Shown here: positions 12,986 through 23,830 of the stretch, piece by piece | How positions within the stretch are numbered: the first letter of the stretch is position 1 | How the letters are laid out: the number at the start of each line of letters is the position of its first letter | Assembly: GCA_003024785.1 (NCBI GenBank) | Contig: PUQB01000446.1 | Span: 1 to 64,000, forward strand | DNA: 64,000 bases | Direction: 5' to 3' | From: Selaginella tamariscina | Lineage: Eukaryota; Streptophyta; Lycopodiopsida; Selaginellales; Selaginellaceae | Translations under genes and position numbers: made by a program | Notes under the pieces: generated by a model | Database searches by the model: none | What the model was told of the DNA's origin: nothing | The model's input: only the letters and a program-made list of their open reading frames with translations

Positions 12986-13012
12986 AAACCCTAAACCCTA
13001 AACCCTAAACCC
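12986..13012. repeat. Second interstitial telomeric repeat
   Basis: Three to four CCCTAAA units, same orientation as the tract at 12518. Confidence 0.95.
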
Positions 13013-13384
13013 ATGTAATATGTGTGTATGTCTGTGTGTATACACGTGTGTATGTATATATTATGTGTATTAATATATGCAATGTGTAATGTGTACACAT
13101 GAAACTTTAACACTCTCATGGACACACACATGTTAAATCCCTGCATGATTTATATTTTTGAGGTGTATGTGATACACCCACACACGCACGCGCTAATAAT
13201 ATAATGAAAGAATATTCGTTTAGGGCGAATCTATATTTTATTCTTTTTAGGGTTTAAGTATATTCTCAGAAGGAATATTCTATTAGGGTTGATATATATA
13301 TTTAATTCCTTTAGGGTTTAGGTATATTCTTAGGGTTTCAAGAGGCGGCGGCTGTGAAATCGGCGGCGGCGGCTGTGCACACAG

Positions 13385-13665
13385 GTGAGATCTGTGTGTG
13401 TGTGTGTGTGTATGTATGTATATATGTATAGGAGTGTGCGTATAATTTTATTTATTAGTTTTATCTCTCGCACACACACGCACACTCCTGTGTATGTATA
13501 TGTGTGTGTGGGTGTGTGTTTGTTTATCTGTATGATTTATTTGTTTCGCTCACACACGCATACACACGATATACATATACACATATATATATATATACCT
13601 ATATACATATATACATACATATATTATGTGTACCAGTATCTGTAAATTTTTTTTATTGATCTTGC

Positions 13666-13710
<45 letters not shown>

Positions 13711-13775
13711 TATGTGTACCAGTATCTGTAAATTTTTTTTTATTGATCTATCTCTCCCACACACACGCGCACTGC

Positions 13776-13827
<52 letters not shown>

Positions 13828-14485
13828 CAACATATTATATATATGCTATATATTCATATGGTTATATATCTATATACACACATATATATATGTGTGTGTT
13901 TTCTGTATAATTTTATTTATTTATTAGTTTTATCTCTCGCACACACACGCACACTCCTGTGTATGTATATGTGTGTGTGTGTGTGTGTTTGTTTATCTGT
14001 ATGATTTTATTTGTTTCGCTCACACACGCATACACACAATATACATATACACATATATATACCTATATACATATATACATACATACAACACTAGTTTATA
14101 TATATGCTTATATATTCACAGACTCTCTCTCTTTCTCTATAGATTATATATCTATATACACACATATATATGTGTGTGTTTATCTGTATAATTTTATTTA
14201 TTTATTAGTTTTATCTTTCGCACACACACGCACACTCCTGTGTATATATATATGTGTGTGTGTGTTTGTTTATCTGTATGATTTTATTTGTTTCGCTCAC
14301 ACGCATACACACGATATACATATACACACATATATATACCTATGTACACACATATATTAGGTGTACCAGTACTGTATAATTTATTTATTTATCTATCTCT
14401 TGCACACACACGTACACTCCTATACATACATACATACATATATATACACACACACATATATATATGTGTGTGTTTTTATCTCGCT
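13385..14485. repeat. Compound microsatellite block (TG/CA/TA) with larger tandem units
   Basis: Dense (TG)n, (CA)n and (TA)n tracts embedded in a longer unit (TTTGTTTATCTGTATGAT, then CTCACACACGCATACACAC, then ATACATATACACATATAT) that recurs at about 13510, 13985 and 14265. No coding potential beyond dipeptide runs. It ends directly at the first palindrome of array 2. Confidence 0.9.
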
Positions 14486-14498
14486 AAGCCCCTCGAGC

Positions 14499-15990
14499 GG
14501 CGGGATTAATCCCGCCGCTATATAGTTGGGGCCATGGCGGCGGGATTAATCCCGCCGCCGAGGCCCTTCAGGCATGGGTGAGCGGCGGGATTAATCCCGC
14601 CGCCGAGGCCCTTCACGCAGGCTATGGGCGGCGGGATTAATCCCGCCGCTCTACGACAAACCGAAGAGCGGCGGGATTAATCCCGCCGCCCATAGCCTGC
14701 GTGAGGGGCCTCGGCGGCGGGATTAATCCCGCCGCTCATCCATGCCCTGCGCGGAATGCGGCGGGATTTATCTCGCCGGCAATGGCCTGTGTGAAGGTTC
14801 TAATGGGCGGGATTAATCCCGCCGGATTCCGCGCAGGGCATTTAGGGAATGGGCGGCGGATTAATCCCGCCGCTCTTCGGTTTGTCGTAGAGCGGCGGGA
14901 TTAATCCCGCCGCCCAGGGAATTCACGCAGGACATGAACGGCGGGATTTATCCGGCCCCACGCTCATGCCCTTCGCGGAGGGCGGCGGGATTAATCCCGC
15001 CGTTCATGTCCTGCGTGAATTCCCTGGGCGGCGGGATTAATCCCGCCCCCACCCATCCCTGTTCAAAAATGCCGCAGCCAATATATATGTGTGAGCGCAT
15101 GATTTACGAGAGGGCGGCGGGATTAGCCTCCGAACCTTCATTACCCGGTGGCGATTAATCTCCGAACCTTCATTATCCCATTGGTATGTTGAATCAATCC
15201 CGACTAACTCTGTCTGAGACGGAGAAGGTTTACAAAATACCAATGGAGGGAACCGAGAAGGGTGGTGGGATTAATTTCACCATCCCTTACATGGTGGGCG
15301 GGATTAATCCCGCCGTGTACGCATGCCCTGCGCGGAATCGGGCGGGATTTATCCCGCCGCCATTGGCCTGCCTGAAGGGCCTAGGCGGCGGGATTAATCC
15401 CGCAAGATTTCGCACAGGGCCTGGGAGGCGGGATTCATCCCGCCGAACGCCAATGCCCTGTGCGAAATCGGGCGGGATTTATCCCGCCGCCATTGGCCTG
15501 CCTGAAGTGCCTAGGCGCGGAATTAATCCCGCCCGATTCCGCGCAGGGAATTGGCGTCCGGAGGGATTAATCCCGCCGCATAGGGATCGAGTGAAGGCCC
15601 TGGGCGGCGGGATTAATCCCGCCGAGTCTTCAATGCCTGTTGGAGAAATGAATCTCGCCACCCTTCCCTTTTTCCTCCATTGGTGAGTTGGACCAATCCC
15701 AAACGTTTCTGTCTAAGACGTAGAAGGTTTACAACATACCAATGGAGGGGACTGGGAAGGGTGGCGAGATTCATTTAACCATCCCTTACATGGTGGGCGA
15801 GATTAATCCCGCCTCCTTTCTGGAGTCACTGAAGGGGTGTGAGAAATAAATCCTGCCCAGTTCTCTCTGAGACCGAGAAGGGTGGCAAGATTAATTCCGC
15901 ACTCCCGTTCAAGGCCTCCAGAAAGGTGGCGAGATTAATCCCGCCCACTCTTTCAGGAGGCATTGAAGGGGTGGCGAGATTAATCCCGCC
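14499..15990. repeat. Palindrome array 2: same 18-bp palindrome, 40-48-bp pitch
   Basis: Same core as array 1. Perfect copies start at 14499, 14539, 14584, 14630, 14670, 14716, 14806, 14894, 14984, 15030, 15297 and 15606. One-to-three-base variants start near 14760, 14854, 14940, 15341, 15387, 15427, 15471, 15514, 15561, 15796, 15928 and 15973. Spacers differ from array 1 but recur here, often inverted: the spacer GCCTGCGTGAGGGGCC is the near reverse complement of one upstream, giving nested foldbacks centred near 14658. Between 15050 and 15290, and again 15650-15790, a unit with GAGAAGGTTTACAA and ATACCAATGGAGGG is repeated and the core is eroded. The array ends about 340 bp before the first exon of the ParB/methyltransferase-like gene. 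Confidence 0.97.
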
Positions 15991-16102
15991 GCACCTTCCA
16001 TGTGAATATATATGTGTATTAGTATATATAAGTTGCATATCTCATTTTATTTACTTTTATCATCTTATCATAATATTTCGAGTAAAAGCTAGGAATCTAT
16101 GT

Positions 16103-16192
16103 AAAACTGTCCAGAGCTCACATTTGTGGTGGTTCTAAAACGAAATGTTATCTTTCTTTTGCACTAACACAAATGTGAGCTTCGGACAGTTA
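16103..16192. other. 90-bp foldback (miRNA-like hairpin or tiny MITE)
   Basis: The left arm 16103-16127 contains AGCTCACATTTGTG and the right arm 16168-16192 contains CACAAATGTGAGCT. The 25-bp arms pair with about three mismatches around a loop of about 40 nt. Size and arm length suit a plant miRNA precursor, but also a short inverted-repeat element. No target or expression can be judged here. Confidence 0.6.
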
Positions 16193-16332
16193 ATTACGTC
16201 TACTTCTCTCTGTGTATTATTTTTGTATATTCGGTTTATACAAGTGTGTGTGCGTTTTTATATAATTTATATTTATAGTGTATTATTTTGCAGAAGGACG
16301 ATTTGATCAAACAAGGAGATCGAGTCATTAGT

Positions 16333-19300
16333 ATGGAGTCGTCGTCAAATTCTGGGTAAGAATTAAAATAAAATCTGTTATACTCGGATACTTGAACTAA
16401 TCATTTTTGTATTCAGATGTGGAATTGAAGTGACATTAAAGACAAGAGCAGGAGAAGAGATGGGCAGGGGGATTTTGGAATCAACTTGGCCATATTTTAA
16501 GATAAATGGGAAGCGCATTGGAGCAACCATGGTTGCTGTCAAATTAACCTCTGTCACATCTCATGGACAAGAAAACAATGGAAAGTTGATTCGCTAGTCA
16601 AGCACCCGAAAGCAGGCTGCGAACCCAGATTGGACGATGCTCGACAGATATGCCTTGTTCCATCCAATGTCACGTTCTCGGATCCAGAGGTCGTCAGTTA
16701 CAACATTAATCTCGGTGGTTTTGTCGACTTGTGGATAATGATGTTCACGTGTTCACTAATGATGTTGACCTTGGAGTTCTTCTTCAACTCAACGAAAGCC
16801 CATCTATGGAGGGGATCCATCTGGATGTCTACTTCGAAGATCTTCAGACTCATCGAGTAGGTGTATTGTCAGGAGATATTGTTTCACAATACAGAGCAAG
16901 TGGAGCAATCTTCCCTCTTGACATTGAAGAAGAACACAGCGACATCATAAGGGAGATTGAGAAGGTGGCTCGGTCTCAGGTTCTCTACAGATCACGTTCA
17001 ATTTGCTTAGGAAGCTTCGGGAGCTGGAGGAGTGTGCCGAGAACACTAGAACAGCTGCAGTCGGGGATCACACATGTTGATTCGGATCGCAAAAGAAAAT
17101 CATCAATCGTTTTGTCAGCTGCACCTGTGGCATCTCATGCTGCAATAAGTCACAAGGAAATGATGTTGGATGATAAGATTTATCCTTGTAGGGTTAAATA
17201 TTGCAGCGTCAACCCAAACTTCAATTACAGGCCACTCAACCAGGAACGTGTAGCTGAGCTCATGGAGAAGATGAAGGACGACAATTCTTATACCGTTCCA
17301 CATAATGCTGTTTTGTGTCCATACTATGAAAGAAGGAAGGGTGCTGACAAAGTCTGGATCACAACACCAGAACAACTCATGAAGATTCAGACGGAGAATA
17401 AAAGATCTATCAAGTACTACATCATTAGTGGCCAGCACACAATAACGGCAGCCCAACGACTTCTCGATGAACACAACAAAGGAACGATGGCAACAAAACT
17501 TTCCGAGCATACCCGTGAGAAGCTGACAAAAAGATCGGCGTTTTTAGCTAAGCCAATCTCACAATCGAGCAGTACCATAAGTTATCGGCGGAATGGGACG
17601 CTGCCGACACCAACCACTACAACAGCAAAATATGGGAGAAGTTTAAACACATGCGAGCCGTGTGGGAATCTCTTCAGCGACCACAAAGAGCTACCGCAGG
17701 AATACACAATCTGCGGAATACCGGGTAAGCAAATTGTTTGGGCGGGATTTATCTCGCCGGTATATTAATCTGTCTTTTTCCTCAGAGAGTTGAAGAAATT
17801 GCAGCAGTTGATTTTGCCCAGGTGGGCGGGAAGGAAACATCATTTCTGATGATGTTGATTTCTTGCCCCGAAGATAGGATCTTTGCCAAATGGTTGGGGA
17901 TTATGGAATCCTTTTCAAAAGGAACACTGAAGAAGAAGCAGACAAGTGAAGGGGAGCCCTCAGAAAAGTCTGCAAAGAAACCCAGTAAGACGCCGAAGGC
18001 TAAGTCTGTTCAATCTACAAAGGATGTAGACAACGATTTCAAGCTCACATGGTTGAAGCCTTTAAATGGAACAACGATGGAGGAGATGGAAGTCTTGGCT
18101 GATTTGGTGATCGATGGCAAACTACAAATTAATAACAGCAGCCCAACCTCTCCTTTTCATCTCAAGGCAATGGAGTTGAAGACGGTCAGGCATTTCAAGG
18201 AGTGGTTGGGAATACACTGCCACAAACTGGGTTGGACCTCGACTTCAACATATGAAGAGGTTAGCAAATATTTGCATGTGACGAACGATGATATGCTTGT
18301 CGAATGGGTGAACCAATCGGAAGATCTAGGCAAAATCTATTGCACGCCAACGCCAAAAAGGAGAACATTGGGATGACGCCTTCTCTTATGGCAGTCCTTC
18401 AGCAGCAGAGACCGAATTGAACCTTATAAAGGAGGATGCTACGAATCACGACAAGCCCTACAGATGTTTGTTGTTAGATTCGGAGACTTTATGGGGTAAC
18501 ATCACTGCTTGTAGGAAACCGTTTCAATTGTTCGTGATGGATCGGCGGGTGTCAAAAAATCTTTCGACAGATAGGGCACTAGAGGATCTGGTGGAGAAAC
18601 TTAGCCGTGCAAGCATATACATAGAAGGTATTTATTATTGAATTCATGCTTGCGCTCTTCACTGATACCTACTTTTTCAGGTATTTATTTCTTGATTCTT
18701 GCTCATGTCACCGATACTTTTGCCTTCGCCTTCGCCAAGAAGAATAGACATCGTTGGACAGGATTTTATATGAACGATGCTAATCCCAAGTGCATTGATA
18801 CTGTTGTTCACTTGGTTGTTAGGAATGCGCCAAACAATTTCAAGCTTCCAAATGACTGGCCAGGCATCTGTTTGCACTCCAACGGCCCTGAACCTCCATC
18901 CGATACACCGATAGGTATGAGTGACGTATTCGGCAATGTACGTTATCCAAACATTACAAGTCAAGCGGCACGGAGCATCGTCAACTTGATCAGGGGTCCT
19001 CACAGTGATGCGTGGGTTTTTGACTACTGCACTAGGGGGTCCGTCTTGAAGGAGTGTTACCTTCGGCATACATGTGTGTTTGCCGTTGAGAAGGATAAGA
19101 CCATGGTTGAGGACCTGAACAAGTGGATAGATTGGGTCTCAACTGAGTACCCCAACGATTCCATAAAGGCGTATTTGAGAAAGTTCCCTCCAGATAAGTG
19201 CGATAGCTCTGAAGGTGAATCTGGTTCAATCTCGGAGTCTGAGAACGAACATCAATCAGATATTAGACCGGAAGTTATCTCGAGGAGTACAGAACATTCG

Positions 19301-19426
19301 CACACTCCAGGACCCATGGAAACATCAATAGAAGATGCAGAAGATCTTGAACCATCTCACAAGCGGCTTAGACCTTCTTCGCCTCATTCAGAAGGTAATA
19401 GCGAAGAAGAATTGATAATGAATTGA
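16333..19426 (+). CDS. ParB/sulfiredoxin-like plus methyltransferase-like protein, frameshifted
   Basis: Start chosen at MESSSNSGCGIEV; it could lie in an earlier exon. Introns with GT..AG: 16356-16416, 17725-17787, 18627-18680. Modules in order: (1) N-terminal beta-type module (GRGILESTWPYF, INGKRIGATMV), resembling the N-terminus of the transposase-like gene; (2) NYRPLNQERVAELMEKMKDD ... YYIISGQHTITAAQRLL (17220-17460), which matches the ParB/Srx fold pattern of 'choose residues, then G-x-H-x-x-x-A-A'; (3) a Lys-rich linker (KKPSKTPKAKS); (4) FQLFVMDRRV where beta-class DNA methylases have DPPY; (5) WVFDYCTRGSVLKECYLRHT followed by CVFAVEKDK where they have the SAM-binding DPFxGSG and E-D motif; (6) an acidic tail ending at 19426. 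Frame slips near 16596, 16733, 17540 and 18370. Both methylase motifs are degenerate, so catalysis is doubtful. Confidence 0.6.
17741..17758. repeat. Solitary copy of the 18-bp palindrome inside an intron
   Basis: GGCGGGATTTATCTCGCC differs from the array core at two positions. It lies in intron 17725-17787 of the ParB/methyltransferase-like gene, far from either array. Confidence 0.9.
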
Positions 19427-19882
19427 TAGAGTGATGAATAGTTGTAAATGAGTGTAACATAAGGCATTTTTGTATATTTCTTTTATATTTGTACAGAAAA
19501 TAAATTCTCAAGGATTAATGAAGCTTTTAGTTCAAACATGGGTCACACATTAACAAGGTAAATAATATACCTTGATAATTTTAAGGTCAGCTAATTATCA
19601 TTTTGCAGATGTAATGAAATAATTGAGAACATGGATTTTCAGCATTGCCATGAGGTAAGAGAGGGGTTTGGCGACAATTTCTTGTGCCACATGTCAGAAT
19701 GACAGAGTTCATGCAGGAAATGGATAATAATGCAGCTCAAAACATCGTTACCATGGGGGCCACTTCAGTTTTTCATCATTTTTATTGGCTTCAGTTCCGA
19801 AATCAATTTCTTCAGCGCATGCAATATCTGAATCTTGTAAGGATGATGTACAATTAAATGATGAAGGGATAGGCAACGAATA

Positions 19883-20865
19883 GTGGCAACGGATAAATGT
19901 GAAAGGGAGCAAACAAGTGATTTGCAAAGTATTCAAGAGGCAACGCTATCTCACGTTACTCATGGCCATATTGTGTTGTTGGATGTCAATGGTGTTCTGC
20001 TTCATCGACAAAGGCCCCAGGATAGAAAAACAGAAATCAAACAAGGAGATTTCATTCCTTGTCATGGTAAATTTCGATATGATATTATTTTTCGTCCAGG
20101 GTTGGATCGTCTCTTTCAAAAGCTTAAGGAGATGGGTGCGCTTGTGGGGATTTGGTCATGCATGCAGATTCATAACTTAACACCGCTGTTGAGTTTACTT
20201 AAGAAACATTGTAGTGTTGCAGAAGAGGTGATTCGTAAAGATTGGATTTTTGACCAGCGAATGTGTTATAAACCTCTCGAATTTCACAATATAAGAAAGG
20301 AAAGCAAGCCATACTTCTTCAAGAATGAAAGAATAATTGGGACTCATGGGAGATCAGTCGCTTAAGGATAACGAAGAAACATATCTTAGTAGTAGACGAC
20401 TCTCCTCAGAAGGCTATGCTCAACCAAAACATTGCTTGTATTCATCCAATCACTTTCGATCCATATTCTGATATCGATATCATGGATGAGCTAGTGAACT
20501 ACTTGGATACGTGCCTCAGAAAGAAGAATCTCGAAAATTTTTGTGAGCAGTATCCACCGTATCATACATTTCCTGAAGCTTTTCTTTCTCGTGATATTGA
20601 ATTTTATAAAATGAAGGATAGCAACCGGGCGCTTTATAATATTATTCTTAAGGAACGTCAGTTTTTAGATGAGCCTTTATGCAGACCTTCTCTTATCACA
20701 TCTTATGTATTAACAAGGATGGCAACTCCCAATTGCATTCGTGAGAGTGTTAAGTGGTGGCAACAACATCAAGATATTGACCAAAATGATTTGATTAATC
20801 CGGAGAGTGATGATTTAGACAAAATGAAAAGATTTCTTTGTATGATAGAAAGAAAGTATTTATAA
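19883..20865 (+). CDS. FCP1/NLI-interacting factor-like HAD protein
   Basis: HAD-superfamily protein of the FCP1/SCP type. Motif I is LLDVNGVLL; the second Asp of the usual DxD is Asn, a variant common in this plant subgroup that questions phosphatase activity. Then FRPGLDRLFQKLKEMG and the motif II region GIWSCM. Motif III/IV is KHILVVDDSP near 20380. The C-terminal half reads FPEAFLSRDIEFY to the stop at 20865. The frame changes once near 20345 (ERIIG to WDSWEIS), a single indel. Upstream, 19502-19558 and 19609-19652 have good splice borders and join in phase (HTLTR-CNEIIENMDF), so they may be 5' exons of this gene or 3' exons of the preceding one. Confidence 0.75.
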
Positions 20866-21149
20866 AAAATTAACATGTTGATAAGAAAATGATTTCATTT
20901 GTAATTATGTTTGATAGTATTTCTTCATTATTGTAAACTATTTTTAGAATAATATGAATATTCTAAGATATTTTAGGAATATTCCTTACTAAGTAAGGTT
21001 ATTGAAGGATTAATTAATTAATTAATTAATATTTAAGGCTTAATTACATAAAAAATGATTAATTAATAATTAAAACTTAAGTATTAATTAGTAATTTATT
21101 TTATATTCCCATTTTCACGTATCATGCCCACTTTAGTTACAACGTGCAT
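20866..21149. other. AT-rich gap before the duplicated block
   Basis: Includes a (TTAA)n run (21010-21035). Nothing coding. The large inverted repeat starts no later than 21150. Confidence 0.6.
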
Positions 21150-21195
21150 ATTCTAATTTAATTCTAGGAATAGCTACTTTATTATTATAAACTAC

Positions 21196-23055
21196 TCAAA
21201 CATCCTAACCTCACAATCTTCGACATTGTCTCTCTTCTTCTTCCTTTCCTGACTCAAGCTCGTCCTCCGGATGAGGAATTGTCTCTATAGTTTGTAGCTC
21301 ACAAACTTGTCATAGTCACTCATTTTTGCAGGTTAACACCTACTATTACAAGCCATGAAAACCAGATCTGTTGTCTTGTCCACAGTAAGTCTATTTTTTT
21401 TTCTTTGAAGAAACAGCTCGAAAGTGCTGAACAATCCCTCACCGAGGAGACGAGCATGCCTGACTTAGAACTCGAATGGCCAACTTCTGAAGAGTTGGAA
21501 TTTCATAACCAAGTCCTCCCACCAACATACAGCTCCCTTCTTAGTGCGATCAGCCTTAGCATCAATCGATTTGAAAATGTCTCCTATCCTCCTGTAAGTT
21601 AAAAGCTCATCTCGTATCACGTCCCTCTCATTGGATGTAAACATGGCCGATAAATAAGCATTCCAATCCTTCATGACTCTCTGTTGGCATGCTTTTCATG
21701 CTCTTGATACTTGGGTCCAGCATATATGCCACCGAGTGCATGAGCGAGTGATACTCATGCCACCGGTTCGACATGATCTGATAAGTTCCATGTACCTGCA
21801 TAAATCCGATTGTCCTTCCTCTAAACTTACATCCAACCTATTCATACACTCAATAATTTTCAATCGCAGGTATATCACCATCCACAAGATGAAGTAGCAC
21901 ATAACATCCTTGGACACCTCTAACATGTCCTTAACTTATTCCCAAAAAATGGTCATCAAAAAACAGTTTCATAACTGTCTCTACCGCTCTCGTCTTCGAC
22001 TCAAGCCTTGCTTTGCATGTAGGGCATACAACATTTGTTATAGAGCTCCCGGAGCTCCACCAACTCTCCATCATAATGAAGTTGTAGCCAAACCTCATAT
22101 CACATAGCGTAGCATTCGCTTGTGAGTAAACTCCACCAGCAGTGCCACCATATGAGAGTGGTTCTTAATGAAGCTCACCAAAGCCTTTTCTCGCTCCAGA
22201 AGTGTTACCATCCATGAAGTTCACCAAAGTCTTTCAAGGATTGTTCAATAATGGGAAAACATGTTGCCTATTGAACGTCGGGTACCTCTGTTTCAAAATT
22301 GATGCTGCTCTGTTTGCATTTCCCCATCTATTACAACCATGACAATGTTCTTGCACTCACAATGCTAATGCCTTCTCCCAACAACGCATATTCTCAGATG
22401 TTTTTCCTATTGAGGAATATCAATAGCCTTAAGAAAACTACCCGTCCTTGACTATATGCCACAAGCCCATGATATGCCAAATCCTCCTATCTGCCCACCC
22501 ATCTACGCTATGGTTCCCCCTCTACCCCACTGCTTCCTCATGGATGCCATCTCAACGTCAATGAATCCTTTCTCTTTCAATAGAAGCTTCTTCTGAAGAT
22601 CCATATTTTGGTTGTTCATAAGGCACACCATACCTGGCAATTCTAATCATGTTGAGGAAGTAAGGGGACCGAGCCTCACAAATGGAATGTGTTCATTCTA
22701 GAAACCTTCCAATCGCACATCAACTCAACTCTTCCTCTGGATCCATCAAATCTACAATATGGACTTGGGCTCTGCTTGGCTAACATGAGGAAAGGCAGCC
22801 ACTTCCACTTGCATGGGATGATACCACGGCACTGAAAGTTCTACAATAACCTTTTGCATGTTAACTAGCTCCGCTTCTTGTTACCTGAGATAAGGGGCAA
22901 CTCACAAATCCACTGTTTGGGCCCATCTCCTACAAATGAGCTCGCACACGATCAACGCCACTGAGCTTGTTCACCATTGTGCAATATTTGCATGACCATA
23001 GTTTGTGGCCATGCCCTTGCTCTCAAGCACATTTACCTCGTCCCACCACTGTGAA
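21196..23055 (-). pseudogene. hAT-family transposase, decayed (arm A)
   Basis: Minus-strand counterpart of the better copy at 62025-63949. Recognisable on the minus strand are a BED-type zinc finger (WSCKYC), the DUF659-like core (CVDGWADRR) and the C-terminal dimerisation segment near 21400-21500. Stops and indels break it. The last codons end at 21196 with KRKRDNVEDCE-type sequence. Confidence 0.8.
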
Positions 23056-23479
23056 GAAGGATGCTTTTGCTCCTATAGTATGCTGGATTGCTGTGACATG
23101 CTTGGCAGCAGCAGGGCAGATGAGTGCCTCTCCTTCAATCCGTAGCAAATGGAGACGCGGACGGCTGTACACCACATGCATTTCTGTGTTATTATCCCCT
23201 CTCTCTCTCTCACACACACACATACACACAGTATGTTGATATTGTATTGATTATTTTTAATTATATAGCTATATATGAAAGAAATATTAAAATTTTTGAA
23301 AGTAATATTTAAAATTAAAATAAACTATAAACTTTTCTAATATTTAAACCAGATCTAAACCTATCACTCACAGTCAGGTATTGAGCATTGTGCTGCCAGA
23401 ATCGGAAGTGGCAGCGGTGGCGAGCAAGATCAAGGAGATGGAGTCGAAATAGATTGTTGCGTGTGCAATAACCCTAAGT

Positions 23480-23620
23480 TGGTGTTACCCCAACAACCAT
23501 GGCCGGGATCACGACCTGTGTTCGTAACAATATATACTGTTTATGAACACGGCCGTGGGAACACGACCCATGGCCGTGTTCATGAAACATGGTGAACACG
23601 GTCGGGATCTCGACTATGTT
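23480..23620. repeat. Short GC-rich inverted repeats (GAACACGGCC)
   Basis: ATGAACACGGCC at about 23552 and GGCCGTGTTCAT at about 23571 form a 12-bp inverted repeat, with further partial copies beside it. The same block is present inverted at 61440-61580. Function unknown. Confidence 0.7.
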
Positions 23621-23644
23621 TGTAACTATGGCAGAAACTAAAGA

Positions 23645-23830
23645 TTGTGTGAAAATCTTAAGGACAAGGCTGACTTAAGTTTTCTTGAGTATCTCCAGGC
23701 TTACTTACAACATTTGAAGAGAAATTTTTACTCCCTATGCGAAGGGCACCATTCACCAACAAAGTGTCCAAGCCTTAAAGATATTTCTCAGGTGATGAGA
23801 CAATTCCAAGGACATTTAAGCTGGTTGTAA
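23645..23830 (+). pseudogene. Small conserved frame of unknown origin (copy A)
   Basis: Reads MCENLKDKADLSFLEYLQ ... CEGHHSPTKCPSLKDI, with partial continuation to 23985. Copies at 40690-41040 and 61075-61440 (inverted). The spaced Cys/His residues recall a retroelement gag, but no family is recognised. Broken by stops in all copies. Confidence 0.35.

Noticed and set aside
13330-13390. GC-rich GGCGGCGGCGGCTG followed by GTGAGA as an exon with a donor site
   Set aside because: No open frame or partner exon; likely chance next to the microsatellite block.
13385-14360. Long frames of CVCVCV/HTHTHT/IYIYIY dipeptides
   Set aside because: Translation of (GT)n, (CA)n and (TA)n microsatellites.
9997-15661. 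Proteins rich in GGINPA repeats on both strands of the arrays
   Set aside because: The same peptide appears on both strands because the DNA is palindromic. No introns, start context or homologues support translation.
10000-15990. CRISPR array (short palindromic repeats with regular spacers)
   Set aside because: The format looks similar, but the genome is eukaryotic with introns, there are no cas genes, spacers recur and appear inverted, and the repeat is a full 18-bp palindrome without a leader.
18677-19069. Minus-strand frame of 130 codons across the methyltransferase-like gene
   Set aside because: Shadow of the plus-strand coding sequence; no motifs.
23430-23640. Possible rRNA or snRNA because of GC-rich foldbacks
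   Set aside because: Too short, and no conserved RNA motifs; the pattern is simple repeats of GAACACGGCC.
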